Positions 11,613 through 24,039 of a DNA stretch of 64,000 nucleotides are shown in pieces; position 1 is the first letter of the stretch, and each line of letters begins with the position of its first letter. Position numbers and translations under genes: made by a program. The notes below the pieces were generated by a model. The model made no database searches. It was not told the origin of the DNA and was given only the letters and a program-made list of their open reading frames with translations. The stretch comes from Heterocephalus glaber (Eukaryota > Chordata > Mammalia > Rodentia > Bathyergidae), in NCBI RefSeq assembly GCF_000247695.1, contig NW_004624783.1, forward strand, positions 2,238,541-2,302,540. Direction: 5' to 3'.

Positions 11613-11766
11613 TTATTAAGCATGATGGCACATGCCTATGATCCCAGCACTTAGGAGGCTGAGGCAGGAGGATCTCTGTGAGTTCAAGGCCAGCCTGGGC
11701 TGCATAGTGAGTTCTAGGCCAGCCTAAACTACATAGGGACACCTTGTCTCAAAAACACACAAAAAA
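11613..11766 (+). mobile_element. B1 SINE with internal duplication
   Basis: GCATGATGGCACATGCCTAT, then GGAGGCTGAGGCAGGAGGAT. The GGCCAGCCTGGGCTGCATAG block recurs as AGGCCAGCCTAAACTACATA, the internal duplication known from rodent B1. Confidence 0.93.
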
Positions 11767-11848
11767 GGGCCAGGGATTTAGCTCAGTGGTCCCGACGCCT
11801 GCCTCGCAAATGCAAGGTCCCAAGTTTGATCCCCAGTTCCAAAAACAC
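11767..11848 (+). mobile_element. ID-type SINE abutting a B1
   Basis: GGGCCAGGGATTTAGCTCAG to GTTTGATCCCCAGTTCC. It starts directly in the A-tail of the B1 before it. The pair mimics the B1+ID dimers, but both monomers are less diverged, so it looks like a separate insertion. Confidence 0.9.
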
Positions 11849-11924
11849 CCACCATTTTATTAAATATTTGAATCCAACAGAACAATACTCATCACAAGCT
11901 CTGCGGCAATGAATCTTAAATTTG

Positions 11925-12080
11925 TCAGCATACATATTAAAATCACCTTGGGGACATCTAACACATCCAAAGCCCAGTCCTTACTTTGTACCACATCAGT
12001 CAGAGTCTCTAGCATGGAATCCAGGCCACAGTAGATCTTAAAATTCTCCCAGGTGATTCCAATGTGCAGAAAAAAATGGG
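11925..12080. mobile_element. MER5-like hAT DNA transposon remnant
   Basis: ATATTAAAATCACCTTGGGG, then AAAGCCCAGTCCTTACTTTG and TCCCAGGTGATTCCAATGTG follow the order of MER5 (ATCACCTGGAGGGC / CCCAGGTGAT). Confidence 0.55.
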
Positions 12081-12502
12081 GGACCTGCCCTCCATGATCT
12101 CTACTTAAGTATGGGCCAGTAGCCAGGATATTACCAGGAAGGCTGGAAGAAATCACAGTCTCTGGCCCCATCCCCAACCTGCCAGGTGGGACTCTAGGTT
12201 TCACAAGAACCATGGGGGACCCAGGTGCACCTGGAGGCGGAATACAGCAGAGTTCTCTAGGGCAGCAAACCGTTCCCCAAACCACTGTCCACAAGAAGTT
12301 CATTTTTGCTTCAGAAGTACCAAAGCAAATGCAGAGAAGCAGGAAAGGAGATCCGAAAGCATTATTTTATTTTTTAAAAATAAAGGTTGGATAATTAAGA
12401 GAACAAAGTTTGAACCTCTCAGAAATTTTTACAAATGTTTCAGATAAAACTGCTCTGGCAAGCGAAATGTAATAATGACTACTGTTTAAAAAGGCTGAGG
12501 TG

Positions 12503-12599
12503 GGGCCGGGGATTTAGCTCAGTGGTTTCACCACCTGCTGCGCAAGCGCAAGGACCTCACTTCAATCCCAGGTACCAAAAAAATAAATAAATAAAAAAT
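12503..12599 (+). mobile_element. ID-type SINE
   Basis: GGGCCGGGGATTTAGCTCAG to GGTACC and an A/TAAA tail. Perfect 15-bp duplication AAAAAGGCTGAGGTG at 12488-12502 and 12600-12614. Confidence 0.96.
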
Positions 12600-12772
12600 A
12601 AAAAGGCTGAGGTGACAGACCATCTCCCTTTTCCTTCTTTTTTATTCTGATTGAAACACACGATTTACCCTACAAAGTACTCTCTGTCAATTTTCCACTT
12701 TAGCTCTATTTTGCTTATTTAATGTACGTTGAAAACCACTTACCATATGTAATTAGTACTAATAAAATGTAC

Positions 12773-12873
12773 CTTGAGATTTTTGGGTGGCTTGAAATTG
12801 AAGAACGTAGTCAACTTATTTTGAGAAGCATTAAGTTCTAGAAGATAAGGCATGCAACTAACACAAGACAAAT
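12773..12873 (-). CDS. LRGUK: LRGUK exon 4 (leucine-rich repeats)
   Basis: This 101-nt exon (phase 1 to 0) has the acceptor TCTATTTCCCCCTCAG and the donor CTCAAG|GTACAT. It encodes LSCVSC, then MPYLLELNASQNKLTTFFNF, then KPPKNLK. The LLELNASQNKL repeat followed by TTFFNFKPP.NLK is what I recognise as LRGUK-specific, and it is the main basis for the gene name. A second donor-like site (ATG|GTAAGTGG, at 12742 on this strand) lies 31 bases further on, but reading through to it adds VHFISTNYI, which breaks the repeat. I therefore chose the nearer GTACAT donor, and exon 5 then continues the repeat perfectly. Confidence 0.92.
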
Positions 12874-14418
12874 CTGAGGGGGAAATAGACACAGAACAGC
12901 TAAGTCAATAAAATAACTTGAAAAAGTCATTAAAAACAGCATATGCTGCATCAGAATATTTTTAAATTCCACCAGTTGCAAGTACATCTTAAGTATTCTA
13001 GATGAGTAAAATAAATGATAGCAGGAATGTGTGAAATATTTTTTACAAAAATGTGCAAATACCTCTAGTTCTTACCTGGAGCCTGCCCACCTCTTCTGTC
13101 CCCTGATTTCTGGGATGTCCAAGTAATAAATGGCTGAGATCCCTCACACGTCCCTGCTCACCCTCCCACAAGCTGCTAATGCCTAAATATTTCAAAAATT
13201 ACCAGCCTTCAAGGAAAGGATGAGAAACTGAAGCCTTAGATAATCCTCTTGATAATTAGCCCCTAAATAACTGAATTAGGTCTTTTTAGAAGATTGGAAA
13301 TGCCACAATTAGAGAACCCTCTTTGTTGTAAATTCAATTTTGTTTTAGTTGGAATTAATCCTAAATCTCATTAATTATTTTACATGATTTAAATCGTTGC
13401 TATTATTCTGATTTGACTCTGGATTGGTTTGAAATTACATCTGAATTTTGCATTTTATCCCTAGCAAATATTCTGAAATTTAAATACTAAAAGGACTATG
13501 TGCTAATAGATTCCAAATGGAATTACATATAAAACACAAAAGCTGTGAAGCACTGTTTTTTCTTTCTCTGCTGCTTTACAGCAGAGGCACTCTGAGAAGG
13601 GAGAGATCAGGAATAATCAGATAATAAGGGTTATAGCCTTGTCACTACCAGCAATTCACTTCACCACCTGCAAATAATAACAATAATAGCGTCTTCCCAG
13701 TTCTCAGACTCTAAAGTGTGGACAGGGCCATTACAACTGCTCAGAGGGATGGCTTCTAGTAGGAGAAAGCAGCCTCACATTCAAAGCCAAGCAATGCGCT
13801 TCTACCTCCCACATGCAGACTAGGAGAGGTTAGGGTGCCAGGGCTGTGGGGACCCTGCCTTGGAGCACGTGGGAAGGCAGTTCGAGAAGGCCTCTGGCCC
13901 CTTTCCTTCTCAATGGACCTTAAAGCTACAAAATCCCCACCAATTTCTACTTCATTCTTCTGAAATAAGACACATCCTAAATGCAAATGGCTCTAGATGA
14001 GACAATAAATTGGGACACTGCCACTTTGGCACAAATGAATGAGCCAATCAAGGAGCTGCCTAAGAGAGAAAGTAAATGCTTTATGATTTGTGTCTATCTG
14101 TCCATTCTGAGCTTGGCTGTATGTGTGTTGGGAGTGGGCTCTGCTCTATCAACTGCCACTTCCCAAACCTAGTTGTAGCCAATCCTTTTGTCATACTCTG
14201 GACATCTGTCTGATAGCAGAAGCAGCAGCTACGTAGTACTTAGAGACAAAGTGATGTTGAATACATTTCAACACTTTGTAGAGAGCCAATGTTTTTGAAA
14301 ATCGCCATGACAAATAATCCCCGGTCTGAGTGGCCAGGCCCCAAACTCCAGCAGGCTGTGAAGTCCCTACTAGGTGCAGTGACTTCCTTGTCCACCAGAT
14401 GGCAGGAGCACCTCATAT
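12874..14418. other. LRGUK intron 3, left part
   Basis: AT-rich non-repetitive-looking sequence at about 13300-13520, otherwise unassigned. Frames around 13756-14172 show no recognisable motif. A donor-like CAG|GTAAGAAC on the minus strand at about 13076 has no convincing coding exon before it. Confidence 0.5.
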
Positions 14419-14419
14419 C

Positions 14420-14600
14420 TATATTAGTGGTTCTCAAAGTGAAGTCTGGATCAGCATCATCAGCCTCAACCAGGAACTTATTCTAAACGCAAATTTTCAG
14501 GCACATCCCAAATTTACTGAATCAGATACACTGAGGGTGGAGTTTGGATATCTATTTTAACATACCCTCCCAAGATGATTCTGCTGCAAGCTGAAATTTG
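14420..14600. mobile_element. MER5A-like hAT DNA transposon remnant
   Basis: Starts GTGGTTCTCAAAGTGAAGTC, then GGATCAGCATCATCAGCCTC, CAGGCACATCCCAAATTTAC and CTGAATCAGATACACTGAGG. This is the MER5A order beginning with its terminal inverted repeat. Confidence 0.8.
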
Positions 14601-15540
14601 GTCTACATCATCAGAAATCAGGAAGGCTGCCATCACAAAAGAAAAATATGCTGTACCCAACTCATCGCAGGCTCTCAAAGATTGCTAAATGAATAAAATG
14701 GGCCACCCAGGATTACTGGAGACTGATCTGGGTGAAAAGGAAAGCTTCTGTTGCAACTGGGGACTCCTTGCCCATGTGGCATGGACATGAAGAAAGTCAC
14801 TTTCTTCGATGTGAGGACCAAGCACTGCCAAAGTCACCCACCACTCTGCAATCTCTCATCCACTAAATCAACCTTGGAAGTGTGGGGTGGGTGGAGCACT
14901 CCTGCCAATAATATGAAAAAAAGTCTTTCTGATGATATATATGATCATCATAGTCTGGGATGCGCTTTAAAATTACCTTAGGGTAGAGGGACAGGGAGAT
15001 GTAGATGAAACAAGACTGCCCATCAGCTGCTAACTGCTGAAGTTCAGTACACACTCCAATATTCTCTCTATGCAACTGTTTGTAATTTTCAAAACTAGCT
15101 TTAGACTATTTCTTAGCTATTGAAGAGTAAATTCTGACTATTAGAGTCATATGGGAAGGGATCAGAGAATGAAACGGAAGATCTTTATTAGGAACATCTG
15201 ATTTAATCAGTAGAGAAAGCAGGTCAGAAATAATGACTTGCTTTCTTCTCTAGAAGTCTGAAGAAAAAAAATGTACACTGTTAAAAACAAGTAAACCCAG
15301 ATACAGCAACAGGAATCAAGCTTTGAAGAAAATGTGACAATTATTAAATGTGAGCAAGGTGTTATAACAAATATATAGAACTACAGATGGCAGAGTTGGG
15401 TTGAGAGAATCAACTAAACATGTAGAGACAGCAAAAAGAGAGAAAAATAAATTTGTGAACCCTTGGGGCTCAAACAAGGATAGAAATAGCTAGACAGGAT
15501 TACAATGTAAATATAAAAGCAAAATAAAGAATTCACTATA

Positions 15541-15630
15541 GAGGGCTGGGGATTTAGCTCAGTGGTTCTAGCACCTGCCTCACAAGCGCAAGGTCCCGAG
15601 TTCAACCCCTAGTACCAAAAAAAAAAAAAA
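15541..15630 (+). mobile_element. ID-type SINE
   Basis: GGGCTGGGGATTTAGCTCAG to CCCCTAGTACC and a long A-tail. Duplication AAAGAATTCACTA at 15526-15538 and 15631-15643. Confidence 0.96.
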
Positions 15631-16011
15631 AAAGAATTCACTAAAGAAAAAAGACATTTGTCTGCATTAAATAACAAATAGAAAGAAAAAGGAATCATCA
15701 TTCAGGAAGTATTTTAGAGATAACAATTGATCTCTTAAAAAGGAAACCTAAGGCAAACATCCCATCCCCTGTTTTTAATTATCCTTGAGTGCATATCAGC
15801 CATATCATCGCAGTGCAGACCTGTGCCTTTTCCTCACTCATCCGGTCACTGGTGCCTTCTGAGGGAGAGGGAGCATGGAAAGGAAAGGATCAATAGGAAA
15901 ACTAATCTTCAAACCACTCATATCAAGTTTGGTCTTATTAAACTGCATTATATACTGCAACGTTTAAATTTTGAAATCAGTGCACAATCTGCTAGGATGA
16001 CAATTACATAC

Positions 16012-16093
16012 CTTCAATTTTATTCACCGAAAGATCCAACTTCTGCAGGTGAACATATCCACACAAAATGCTAATGTTGGTTAAATCACAACC
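16012..16093 (-). CDS. LRGUK: LRGUK exon 3 (first leucine-rich repeats)
   Basis: This 82-nt exon (phase 0 to 1) has the acceptor TTTTATTTTCTCAG and the donor GAAG|GTATGT. It encodes GCDLTNIS followed by ILCGYVHLQKLDLSVNKIE. The segment L.KLDLSVNKI is a textbook LxxLxLxxNxI leucine-rich repeat of the SDS22-like type. The last base (G) joins the AT opening exon 4 to make Asp, giving '...NKIEDLSCVS...'. The region lies in non-repetitive intronic sequence. Confidence 0.92.
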
Positions 16094-16544
16094 CTGAGAA
16101 AATAAAAGACTTTAATATTGGGTCAGCAGATTAGTAGCCAGCCTTACAATATCTGGAAATAATTGTTAATGGAAAGAAATCCAGAATTTCTTTCAAGAGT
16201 ACAGAAGAAGCAAGAGAACAAAATCTGAAACCTATTACTAATAGGATCTCAGACTACAGACCCCATTAAAAAAAATTCCTCTGAAGAAAATAATAGCTTA
16301 GAAAATTAGTATTGTTAGCAAGAATGAATACAACATGAAAAGGCAAATTAAAGCAGTGTTCATGAAGACCTTCAGAACAGTTTTACATTTTAAAAAACAC
16401 ACAAAATAGCAATAAAGACAAAGCTTTTATCTAGTAGAAAAAAAAGCCAATGCCTAGAATTTAAATGAAGTTTTAAGAGAGTTCACACCTAATCAGGAGA
16501 TCATTAATAATACTACTTACACTTTCACAAGAGCTCATTTTCAA

Positions 16545-16690
16545 AGCTCTTTCACAATAATCTCAGCTGATGAAACACACCTATGAGATGTATAGGGCAG
16601 ATTATTCTCAGTTTAGAAATGAGGACTATGAGGACAGAGAGGCACATAAGTTGCCCCAAGTCACAGAGCAATTAGAAGCAATATCCAAGT
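16545..16690 (+). mobile_element. MIR-like SINE
   Basis: TTCTCAGTTTAGAAATGAGG, then GACAGAGAGGCACATAAGTT and GCCCCAAGTCACAGAGCAAT: the conserved MIR core and distal part. Confidence 0.7.
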
Positions 16691-17591
16691 TTCCTCAGCT
16701 CTTGTTAAAAATTCACCCCTGGAAACTCTGCTTCTAGGGAACTTCAAGTGGGGATTAAAAAGGAATTTGATCCTGAGGAACAAAGAATTATATGACTATA
16801 TATGTCATATTGTCAGGATCAGGAAAATACCACCAAAGAAAAATCATTGTAAGTAAGCTCTCATATAGGAAAATGATGATTGTTTAATGTAGACTGCTAA
16901 AAGAGTAATCAATACTGAATATATACTATGTACTAGACATCACTGAGCTTGGCATGGTTCAAAATAAAATGATAAAATAGAGATATATTGTGCCCTTAAG
17001 AAATGTATGACTTAGAAGGAGAAAAGATATCTACACAATAAGAAGAAATTTAAAAATGTATAATGTAAGTAAGATAAAAGGGGGGGTGTCATTGAACCAG
17101 AAAGTGTATTCAGTAAGACAGGTTAATAAGGCCAGGTAGTTCAACATGTAATATCTCAAATGTAATGAGGTCAGTGGCAAAGTAAGTCAAGCTTCAGTCC
17201 CTTCAGCTGGAATAAGATTCAAAGGATTGCTTTCTTGGTAGATCAATTTAAGGCATGGCACTACATGCATAAGTAGAATATTGATTGAAAGGGACTTGTG
17301 TGGGACTGTATAGGCTGCTGGAATTATATCATTCTGATAGCTAACAGAGTGCATTTGCATAGGGTATTCCCTGTACGTTATTGTCTGACTGGCTGAGTCA
17401 TCAGTGAATAATGTTATATAAAGTGATAGGAGTAAAAGATTATAACCTTAATGTGCTGACTTCAAAGGACAAATCATGACACAGGTGAAAACAGCTTAAT
17501 ATTCCTTGAATAGCTTACCAATTAAACCCAAGACAGTCTTGCAATGAATTTACCAATCATGAAACCAAACATGGTGCTACAATAAAGTTTG

Positions 17592-17768
17592 TGTGCTTTT
17601 TTTCTTTTTCTTTTTCTTTGGTTTTCTGAGACAAGGTCTCAGTACGGATTCCAGGCTGACCTTGAAATCACTATGTAACCCAACCTGACCTCAAACACGA
17701 GGCAGTCCTCCTATCTCACCCTCCCAAGTGCTGAGATTACAGGTCCACGCTACCATGCCTATCAGTGT
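17592..17768 (-). mobile_element. B1 SINE
   Basis: T-rich start, GAGACAAGGTCTCAGTACGG, CCAGGCTGACCTTGAAATCA repeated as CCAACCTGACCTCAAAC, then CCCAAGTGCTGAGATTACAG: a reversed B1 with internal duplication. Confidence 0.9.
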
Positions 17769-18474
17769 GCTTTTTTTTTTTTAACACATGTATCTATGTT
17801 TGCAGATCTCCGAGAATTTAACATTTTACAATTTGAGGGAGCAAAAAGAGTTAAATTACTTTGCTAGGACTGTAACGACACAAGGAAAGAAGCTGAACTC
17901 TGAAGAGTGCTTTTTTAGGATAAACTTGGAGCTAAGATTTTGTGTCATTCTAAGACTCAGAATAAAATCTTGAAAACTGATGAATAACAATAGATTTTTT
18001 TTCTCCAATGAGAGGTATCTATTAGAAAGAAAATATAGCTCAAAGCTACTTATTTCTTGACATACTTAAGGGGAAAGTCAATACCAAAATACTTGGTTCC
18101 CTTGGATTCAGATATAAATTTCAGTGTTTCTTTCACTGATCAGAGAAAAAATTCTTAAGGTTTTTGGTTGGTTGTACAGAATCAAATTCAACCTCCTGGG
18201 AAAAAGCACTGATTACTATAATATAGACTACTTAAGGTGAAAGAACTAGAGTGTGAAGAGAATGGGAACAAAGGAATTTGGGGGCCTGATTACTGGACTG
18301 GCCAGAGTCTTTGAAGTCCACTATTTACATAAATATCTCTTATCATCAGTTTCCATCAAATGCAAGCCCTTGAGATTTTGCTGCTATCACAAAAGCTATG
18401 AGTACCAACAAAAATGGCCATGGTCTAGGCAGTGTCAAGAGGTAGTCAGCCTAAGATGAGCCTGTTATACTCAC

Positions 18475-18582
18475 TGATAAAGTTAAGTGGAGGTAGACCT
18501 GCTCAGTCCCAGAGCCCGAGCGCCCCAATTCATGGAGTGCCTGGGCCACAGCCTCTTCTGTCAGGACCCCATCAAATTCCTC
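18475..18582 (-). CDS. LRGUK: LRGUK exon 2 (region before the LRRs)
   Basis: This 108-nt exon (36 codons, phase 0 to 0) starts after a classic acceptor, an uninterrupted T-run then CAG, and ends TTATCA|GTGAGT. It encodes EEFDGVLTEEAVAQALHELG followed by a short S/G/T stretch and VYLHLTLS. The pattern of 'LTEEAVAQAL..LG..G....VYL.L.L' is the segment that leads into the first LRR in LRGUK and its relative LRRC23. It follows exon 1 in phase and precedes exon 3 in phase. It is too short to stand out as an open reading frame, and a plus-strand frame over it is a shadow. Confidence 0.88.
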
Positions 18583-18928
18583 CTGAAAAAAAAAAAATAG
18601 TGGTAGACAAAGAAAGGACTACCATTAGGAAAAAAAAAACTAACCTGTCATATCCAGCACTTATTTAGGAATATATGTATATTTATACCCTGAGCAAATG
18701 TATACAATTTACCATTTCCAAAGAAAATTCTATGTTGAGGACACATAATACTATATATAATTTAATAATATCTATATAATTACTGTTTTTACTGTCCTTG
18801 ATTTTTCATGTGGTCACTTGTATTAGTTATTCAAAGTTGAGTGAATACAGTACTTGTTGAAGCATTAGTATCAATGGTGATTTTTATCATTGATCAATTC
18901 CCCATTCCAAGCACCGTGGAAGAATTCT

Positions 18929-19028
18929 CTCTCTCTTTTTTTTTTTTTTCTTTTGGTACCAGGGATTGAACTCGGAACCTTGCTCTTGCGAGGCAGGTAG
19001 CAGAACCACTAAGCTAAATCCTTGGCCC
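18929..19028 (-). mobile_element. ID-type SINE
   Basis: CT/T-rich tail, GGTACCAGGGATTGAACTCG, then CCACTAAGCTAAATCCTTGG. Near-perfect duplication ACCGTGGAAGAATTCT / ACTATGGAAGAATTCT ending at 18928 and 19044. Confidence 0.95.
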
Positions 19029-20899
19029 ACTATGGAAGAATTCTTAAGGATCAACTTGTTAACCCATTTTCAACCCTCATGTAGGTATTCTTATGTCCAT
19101 TTTAAAGATGAAGAAACTACGGTTTAGAGGTTACCTTGCCTCGTAGAGGCAGTAAGTCTGATAGAGATCAAATAAAACCCCAAATATACCTGACCCCTGG
19201 GCAATTCTATCTTTAATGCTTTCCCACACCCCAAAGGATGGTTACATCAACTGAAGGCAATTAATTCTCTAAATCTAGTATTGTTGATGAAGAAAACAGG
19301 TCCTCAGTTCACTTCTTTTTGGCTATTTTTTCTGGATATATGTAATTTACAAGACTTATTAAAAGGGTACTAGTCATTTCCATAAGGAGATTGGCCCTTA
19401 GTCTATATAGACATCCTATGAACCAATGGTCAACCAATATGCTCTCTCTTAATAATGACAGAAGAAATAACATGTGGGTGTTATGTTTGTGGTGCCTCCA
19501 ATGCTATAATGACCAACACATTAACACTGACATCAATGTGGCAATAGAAAATACACCAGTCACATCTATGTACCTAGCCACGACGAGGATATGAACTACT
19601 GCAAAATATATTTTTTCTGGGCCGTCTCTATTGATTCAGGAGCCAACAACACTGCCCTAGCTGCTGGTACTGAGGGCGTAAGTATTGTAGGCTTGGGCTA
19701 CTTAAAGAGCCCACCCGAAGATTTCCACAGATCACAGGAATGCTGTCTATATGGAAGATAGCACAATTCTATATTGGAACTGGGCAGGCATGGTTTGAAC
19801 CTCATCTCTGCCATTTTAGATATGTGACTCTGGGGAGCTAAGGTTTTCTCTAAACCTTCGCATATCTTCATCTATAAATAGGAAATGTTATTTTCTTTGA
19901 AGGAGTTTTGGACACAACACCCCAAAGTATGTTGCTTTGGTGTATTGATTGTTTTGAGCTAAAGGCACTTGAAAAACAGCAAATGGAAGAAGAAGCTTTC
20001 TCTGAACTCCTTTTATCTACCTAAAGACAGACCCTCCAAAAGGAACTCAATTGTCATAAATCCCCTCCCTGGGAGTTTCATCAGCCAGAGAAGATTGATC
20101 CTTATCACAGCAGAGGAGAAGAGAGCTTGGCACCACACTCAGAAAAACTCTGTTAGGAACTATTGTATCTTCTATCTATTCTTCTAAGAGCCCATGCGTC
20201 TTTCCTGAAAAACATTTACTCTGCCTTGAATAGCCTCTTAACATGTTATATAAGCTTTCAAATTTCACTGCTTTATGGAGAGTATTCACTTTTTTCCTAT
20301 GATGCTTCTATGCATGTAATATTAAAAATTAGTAAATTTGTAAACCTATTGCCATGTTAATCTGCCTATTTTTGGTTTAGTTCATGGACCCAACTATCAC
20401 AGCTAGGAGGATAAAGGGAAAGTCTTTCCTTCTCTATATCTCCTTTGATGTTTTGGGAAGAACTTTTAAAATGTATATAAAGCTCTTAGCACAGTGCCTA
20501 CAACATAGCAAGTGTTTCCAATAAATGAGTTACTATGTTCTGATGACAGAAATTCCACATCTTAATGTTTCACGCAACTATACCAATCAACCTATTCACA
20601 AGATAGGAAAGATACTCTCTTTTCTGAATAAAGGTCCACTGTCTTTTGTTCCACCTAGACCCTCAAATTCACCCCCATTTTCTGGACAGGAGTCATTCCA
20701 TAGTAAGTGGATGCCTAACAGGGAGATGAGCCACACTATTAGTACCTTCCCTAATTCTCAAGGCAAGACCCCACACAGCAATCCCCTCACACCTCCTTTC
20801 CTATGCTTTGGCAGTTCCATACCTTCTTCAAAGGCACAGTGAATGGGCACTTCTTAGTCCTCTTTCCACTTAACCTACTGGCAGCTCAACCCATTCCCA

Positions 20900-21640
20900 T
20901 GTTTCTGAGGCTCTTTTTGTCTTGGCTTTCCATATAGTTCTTCTTTCTTTTCCTATTCCTCTGACCAGTCCTTTCCAATTTCCTTTGCTGATTCTTCATC
21001 TGCCTGCCAGTGAAAAACCTGTATCCCTGGGCTTCTGTTCTGGTTCCTTCCCTTCCCTTCCCTTGTCTTCCTGGATGATATCAACAGGCTCTGCTGCTAA
21101 GGTCTCTAGGTCTCCTACTCTGAGACTCCTCCACTTATTTCCAGTCATATGCTTCCTATATCCACCTCCTTAAGGCACAACTCCATCTGCTCTTGATTCC
21201 TACTGCACACAATGACCAGACTATCCCCCTCTGGCCCCCAATTCATGTCATCGGCCTAACAGTCAGCCCAGATGTCTAATATTTAATTAGTGAGTATCCC
21301 ATCTTAAATATTTTAAGTGTTTCATCTTTAGCTTCCCTTCCATTCTCACTGTGACTATCTTAATCCAGACTCTTCTCACTCTCCCCTAGATATTGCTAGA
21401 ATCTTCTCAGAGTCTCAGCTATCCTATCTCACCCCACCTGGCCATCAGAGCAGTCCCATACTGCTTAGAGACCCAAGTCTATGTCAGTACAACAGCACAG
21501 AGCCCTACCCCAAGTGCTTCTTTCTGCTCTGACCTATAATTCTTGAGGAGGAAAAACTGCCATCCACCTGCCCACAGCTCACCTCTCCACCCCTACTGAG
21601 TCCACTTCCCCTAATCCCTACAATCGAGTTGTCATCTGTG
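20900..21640 (-). mobile_element. L2-like LINE fragment (antisense)
   Basis: Plus-strand order GACCAGTCCTTTCCAATTTC, CTTTGCTGATTCTTCATCTG, CCCTGGGCTTCTGTTCTGG, then CCAGATGTCTAATATTTA and AATCCAGACTCTTCTCACTC parallels the antisense L2 ORF. Diverged, with no open frame. Confidence 0.55.
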
Positions 21641-23596
21641 CACATCTCTGGATATAAGAGTACAGATACTGAATTGCTATGATTTACTCACATTTTTATC
21701 TCCTTTTGAGAGCAGGGACCATGTATGTTCTCAATCATGTTCTTATCTTCTATCACTAGGCCTGTGATTTATTATACCTATAATTTTTGAGAGCCTACTC
21801 TGTAAGAGACACTATATTAAGACCTTTAATATAGAGGTTTTCATTAAATTCGATGTCCATAACTATCCCATGAGTAGGCATTATTTTCCACACTTGATTA
21901 CAGGCAAAGACTGGTTTTCATGAATCAAATTTTGGGCCCAGACATTTTGGCTGTATATAGTCAAAGAATGCTTCCTATTTAGCAATCATCCCATAAGTGT
22001 TTGCTTAATGAAGGCTAAATTAATTACTCAGTGGGATATAATTAGTTGATAAAAACATGTAAGCTAATATTTGTTTTAGTATCAATATTATGCTAAGCTT
22101 TCTATATACAGGATCTCACTTAATTCTCACCTTATGGGATAGGTATTTTTACAATCCCCCCACTACTGATGAAACATAGGCAACTTAAGTAACTTGTTCA
22201 AGATTTCCTAACAAAAGGCTAAACCAAGTCTCAAAAGTAAATCCTTGTTTCTGTAGGCAGTTCTTCGAACAGCTAGTCTATACTGCCTCCCTTCAACTCA
22301 TAAGGGCTTCTGAAGTTTGAGATTGGTTGCACTGTGAATACTCAATAAACATTATGCCATCACAGCATTATAACTTTTAACCAGACTAAGACATGAAAAA
22401 TAAACCATTAAACATGAACATCCAAGTGTTTCTTTTCAAAACAGTTCAGTTGATTCAGCATTTTAAAACTTACTGTTTTTCATATAATACTATGAAAACT
22501 CCAAAAGAATGTGGAAATACAAAACAAACATTAATGTTTATATGTAAGTGAAAAAAATAATGAACTTCTTCCAAAGACATCCTGCAATCCAAAAAGGAAA
22601 ATAACTACTTCAGGTCAACTCTGTCTATGGGTTGTTAATGGCATGCTGAAAGACAGATTAACAACGGTACTAATGAACCCCATAGCTGAGGACCATGTGT
22701 TAATTAGAATAATAAAGTATATGGTGGTTCATTTGTGAATTCCTCTGAGATGGAAGCTGGTAGAAACCACACAAACATTTCAAAGTTGCAAAAACACTGT
22801 TACAGTTTTGCAATAATGGCTGTTAAAGGCAGCAAACTAAGTCAACAAAGTAAGTAATAACTTTCAATGGTCAATTTAGAGCAAAATTAAGAGTGGAAGC
22901 AGCTCGGATAGGAGGAAAAAGAAAAGACAAGATGAAAGATGAGACAAATATTCAAAGAGAGCCAAGGGACATCACAAAAGAGGGCTTGAAGTAAGAGAAG
23001 AGTGTAAATGGATAATAGTAGAATCAGAATAACAGAAACTATTTGCAGGTTAAAAGGGAGACTAAGAAGACAAAACAGGAAAGGAGTTTGTGAAGGTAAA
23101 CAGGCATAACAAAAATAAACATGTTTGACTTCAAGGAAGAAAGGTGATTAAGATAGAAAGATGCTCAAAGAGAAAGTCAGAAGAATACACAGAATGGAGA
23201 TATTGGAAACATTCTATTTCCCCTTATTATATCTACTTCTGAAAAGAATCTATACTATAAACAATTTATACTATGAATGTGGTAGCCAAAACAAGGAGGA
23301 AAACCTAACAGTACTGAAAAGAAACAAAACAATACATGTTTTTGAAAGAAAGCAAACATTTTATTAGAAACCAAGAGAAGAAAGTAATGTGATGAGAAGT
23401 AGAAAGGAACAAGATGGCCGGGTAAGAAAGAAACAGGAAGATAGTAAGTGTAAAAATAAGTGGAATAAATGAGTGGTGGCTAAAGGAAGTATAGTAGAAA
23501 ACAGAGAATCAGTATTAATATGAAAAACAATTTCACTACCCCAAGTAATACAAGTGGGAATGTTCGGAACACTTCCCATTCTAAAATACTCCTACA

Positions 23597-24039
23597 AGTA
23601 CTACTCAGCCATCAAAACCGAGAAATTAGAGGCATTTATTGCTAAATGGATGCGCATGGAGGTGATATTCTTAAGTGAAATAAACAAGACACACGTGTAA
23701 ATACTGAATAGTTTCTCTAGTGTGAGAAACTGAAAGTGTAAATAAGGACTAAAAGGTATAATAGATAATGTGTGATAGGAAGAAAAGGGGCAAAGGGCAA
23801 GGGGAAGGGGGAGGGGTATGGGAAAGGAAAGAAAGGAATGGAACTAATATGAGAAAATGAAAAAATGGAAACAAAGTCTTTGTAAATAGGGAAGGATGGA
23901 GGGGTTGAAGGGAGGGCAGGGGAAATGGGAAAAAATAAGAACCAAGAGAGTATGTAAAGGTGCATATCTCCAATGATGAATGTCATTATATTGTACACCT
24001 AAAATGTACCAATAAAAGGATATACAAAAAATAAATAAT
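23597..24039 (+). mobile_element. 5'-truncated L1 (ORF2 tail and 3' UTR)
   Basis: It starts with CTACTCAGCCAT and includes TGGATGCGCATGGAGGTGAT and TTAAGTGAAATAA, the familiar distal L1 segment. A G-rich polypurine tract (about 23771-23830 and 23890-23930), AATAAAAGG and an A-rich tail follow. It is flanked by a perfect 15-bp duplication TAAAATACTCCTACA at 23582-23596 and 24040-24054. Pyrimidine-type minus-strand frames over it are artefacts of the purine tract. Confidence 0.88.

Noticed and set aside
12742..12772. Alternative donor GTAAGTGG for LRGUK exon 4
   Set aside because: It has a better consensus, but reading through adds non-LRR residues and changes the phase so that exon 5 no longer joins.
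13040..13150. LRGUK exon at the CAG|GTAAGAAC donor
   Set aside because: The only open reading before it does not continue the LRR, and exons 3 and 4 already join perfectly without it.
18253..18668. Plus-strand frames over LRGUK exon 2
   Set aside because: They are antisense shadows of the real minus-strand exon, without motifs of their own.
23717..23998. Proline/phenylalanine-rich minus frames (also at 45555-45821)
   Set aside because: They are the antisense of the L1 polypurine tract and recur in each copy, so they reflect composition and not coding.
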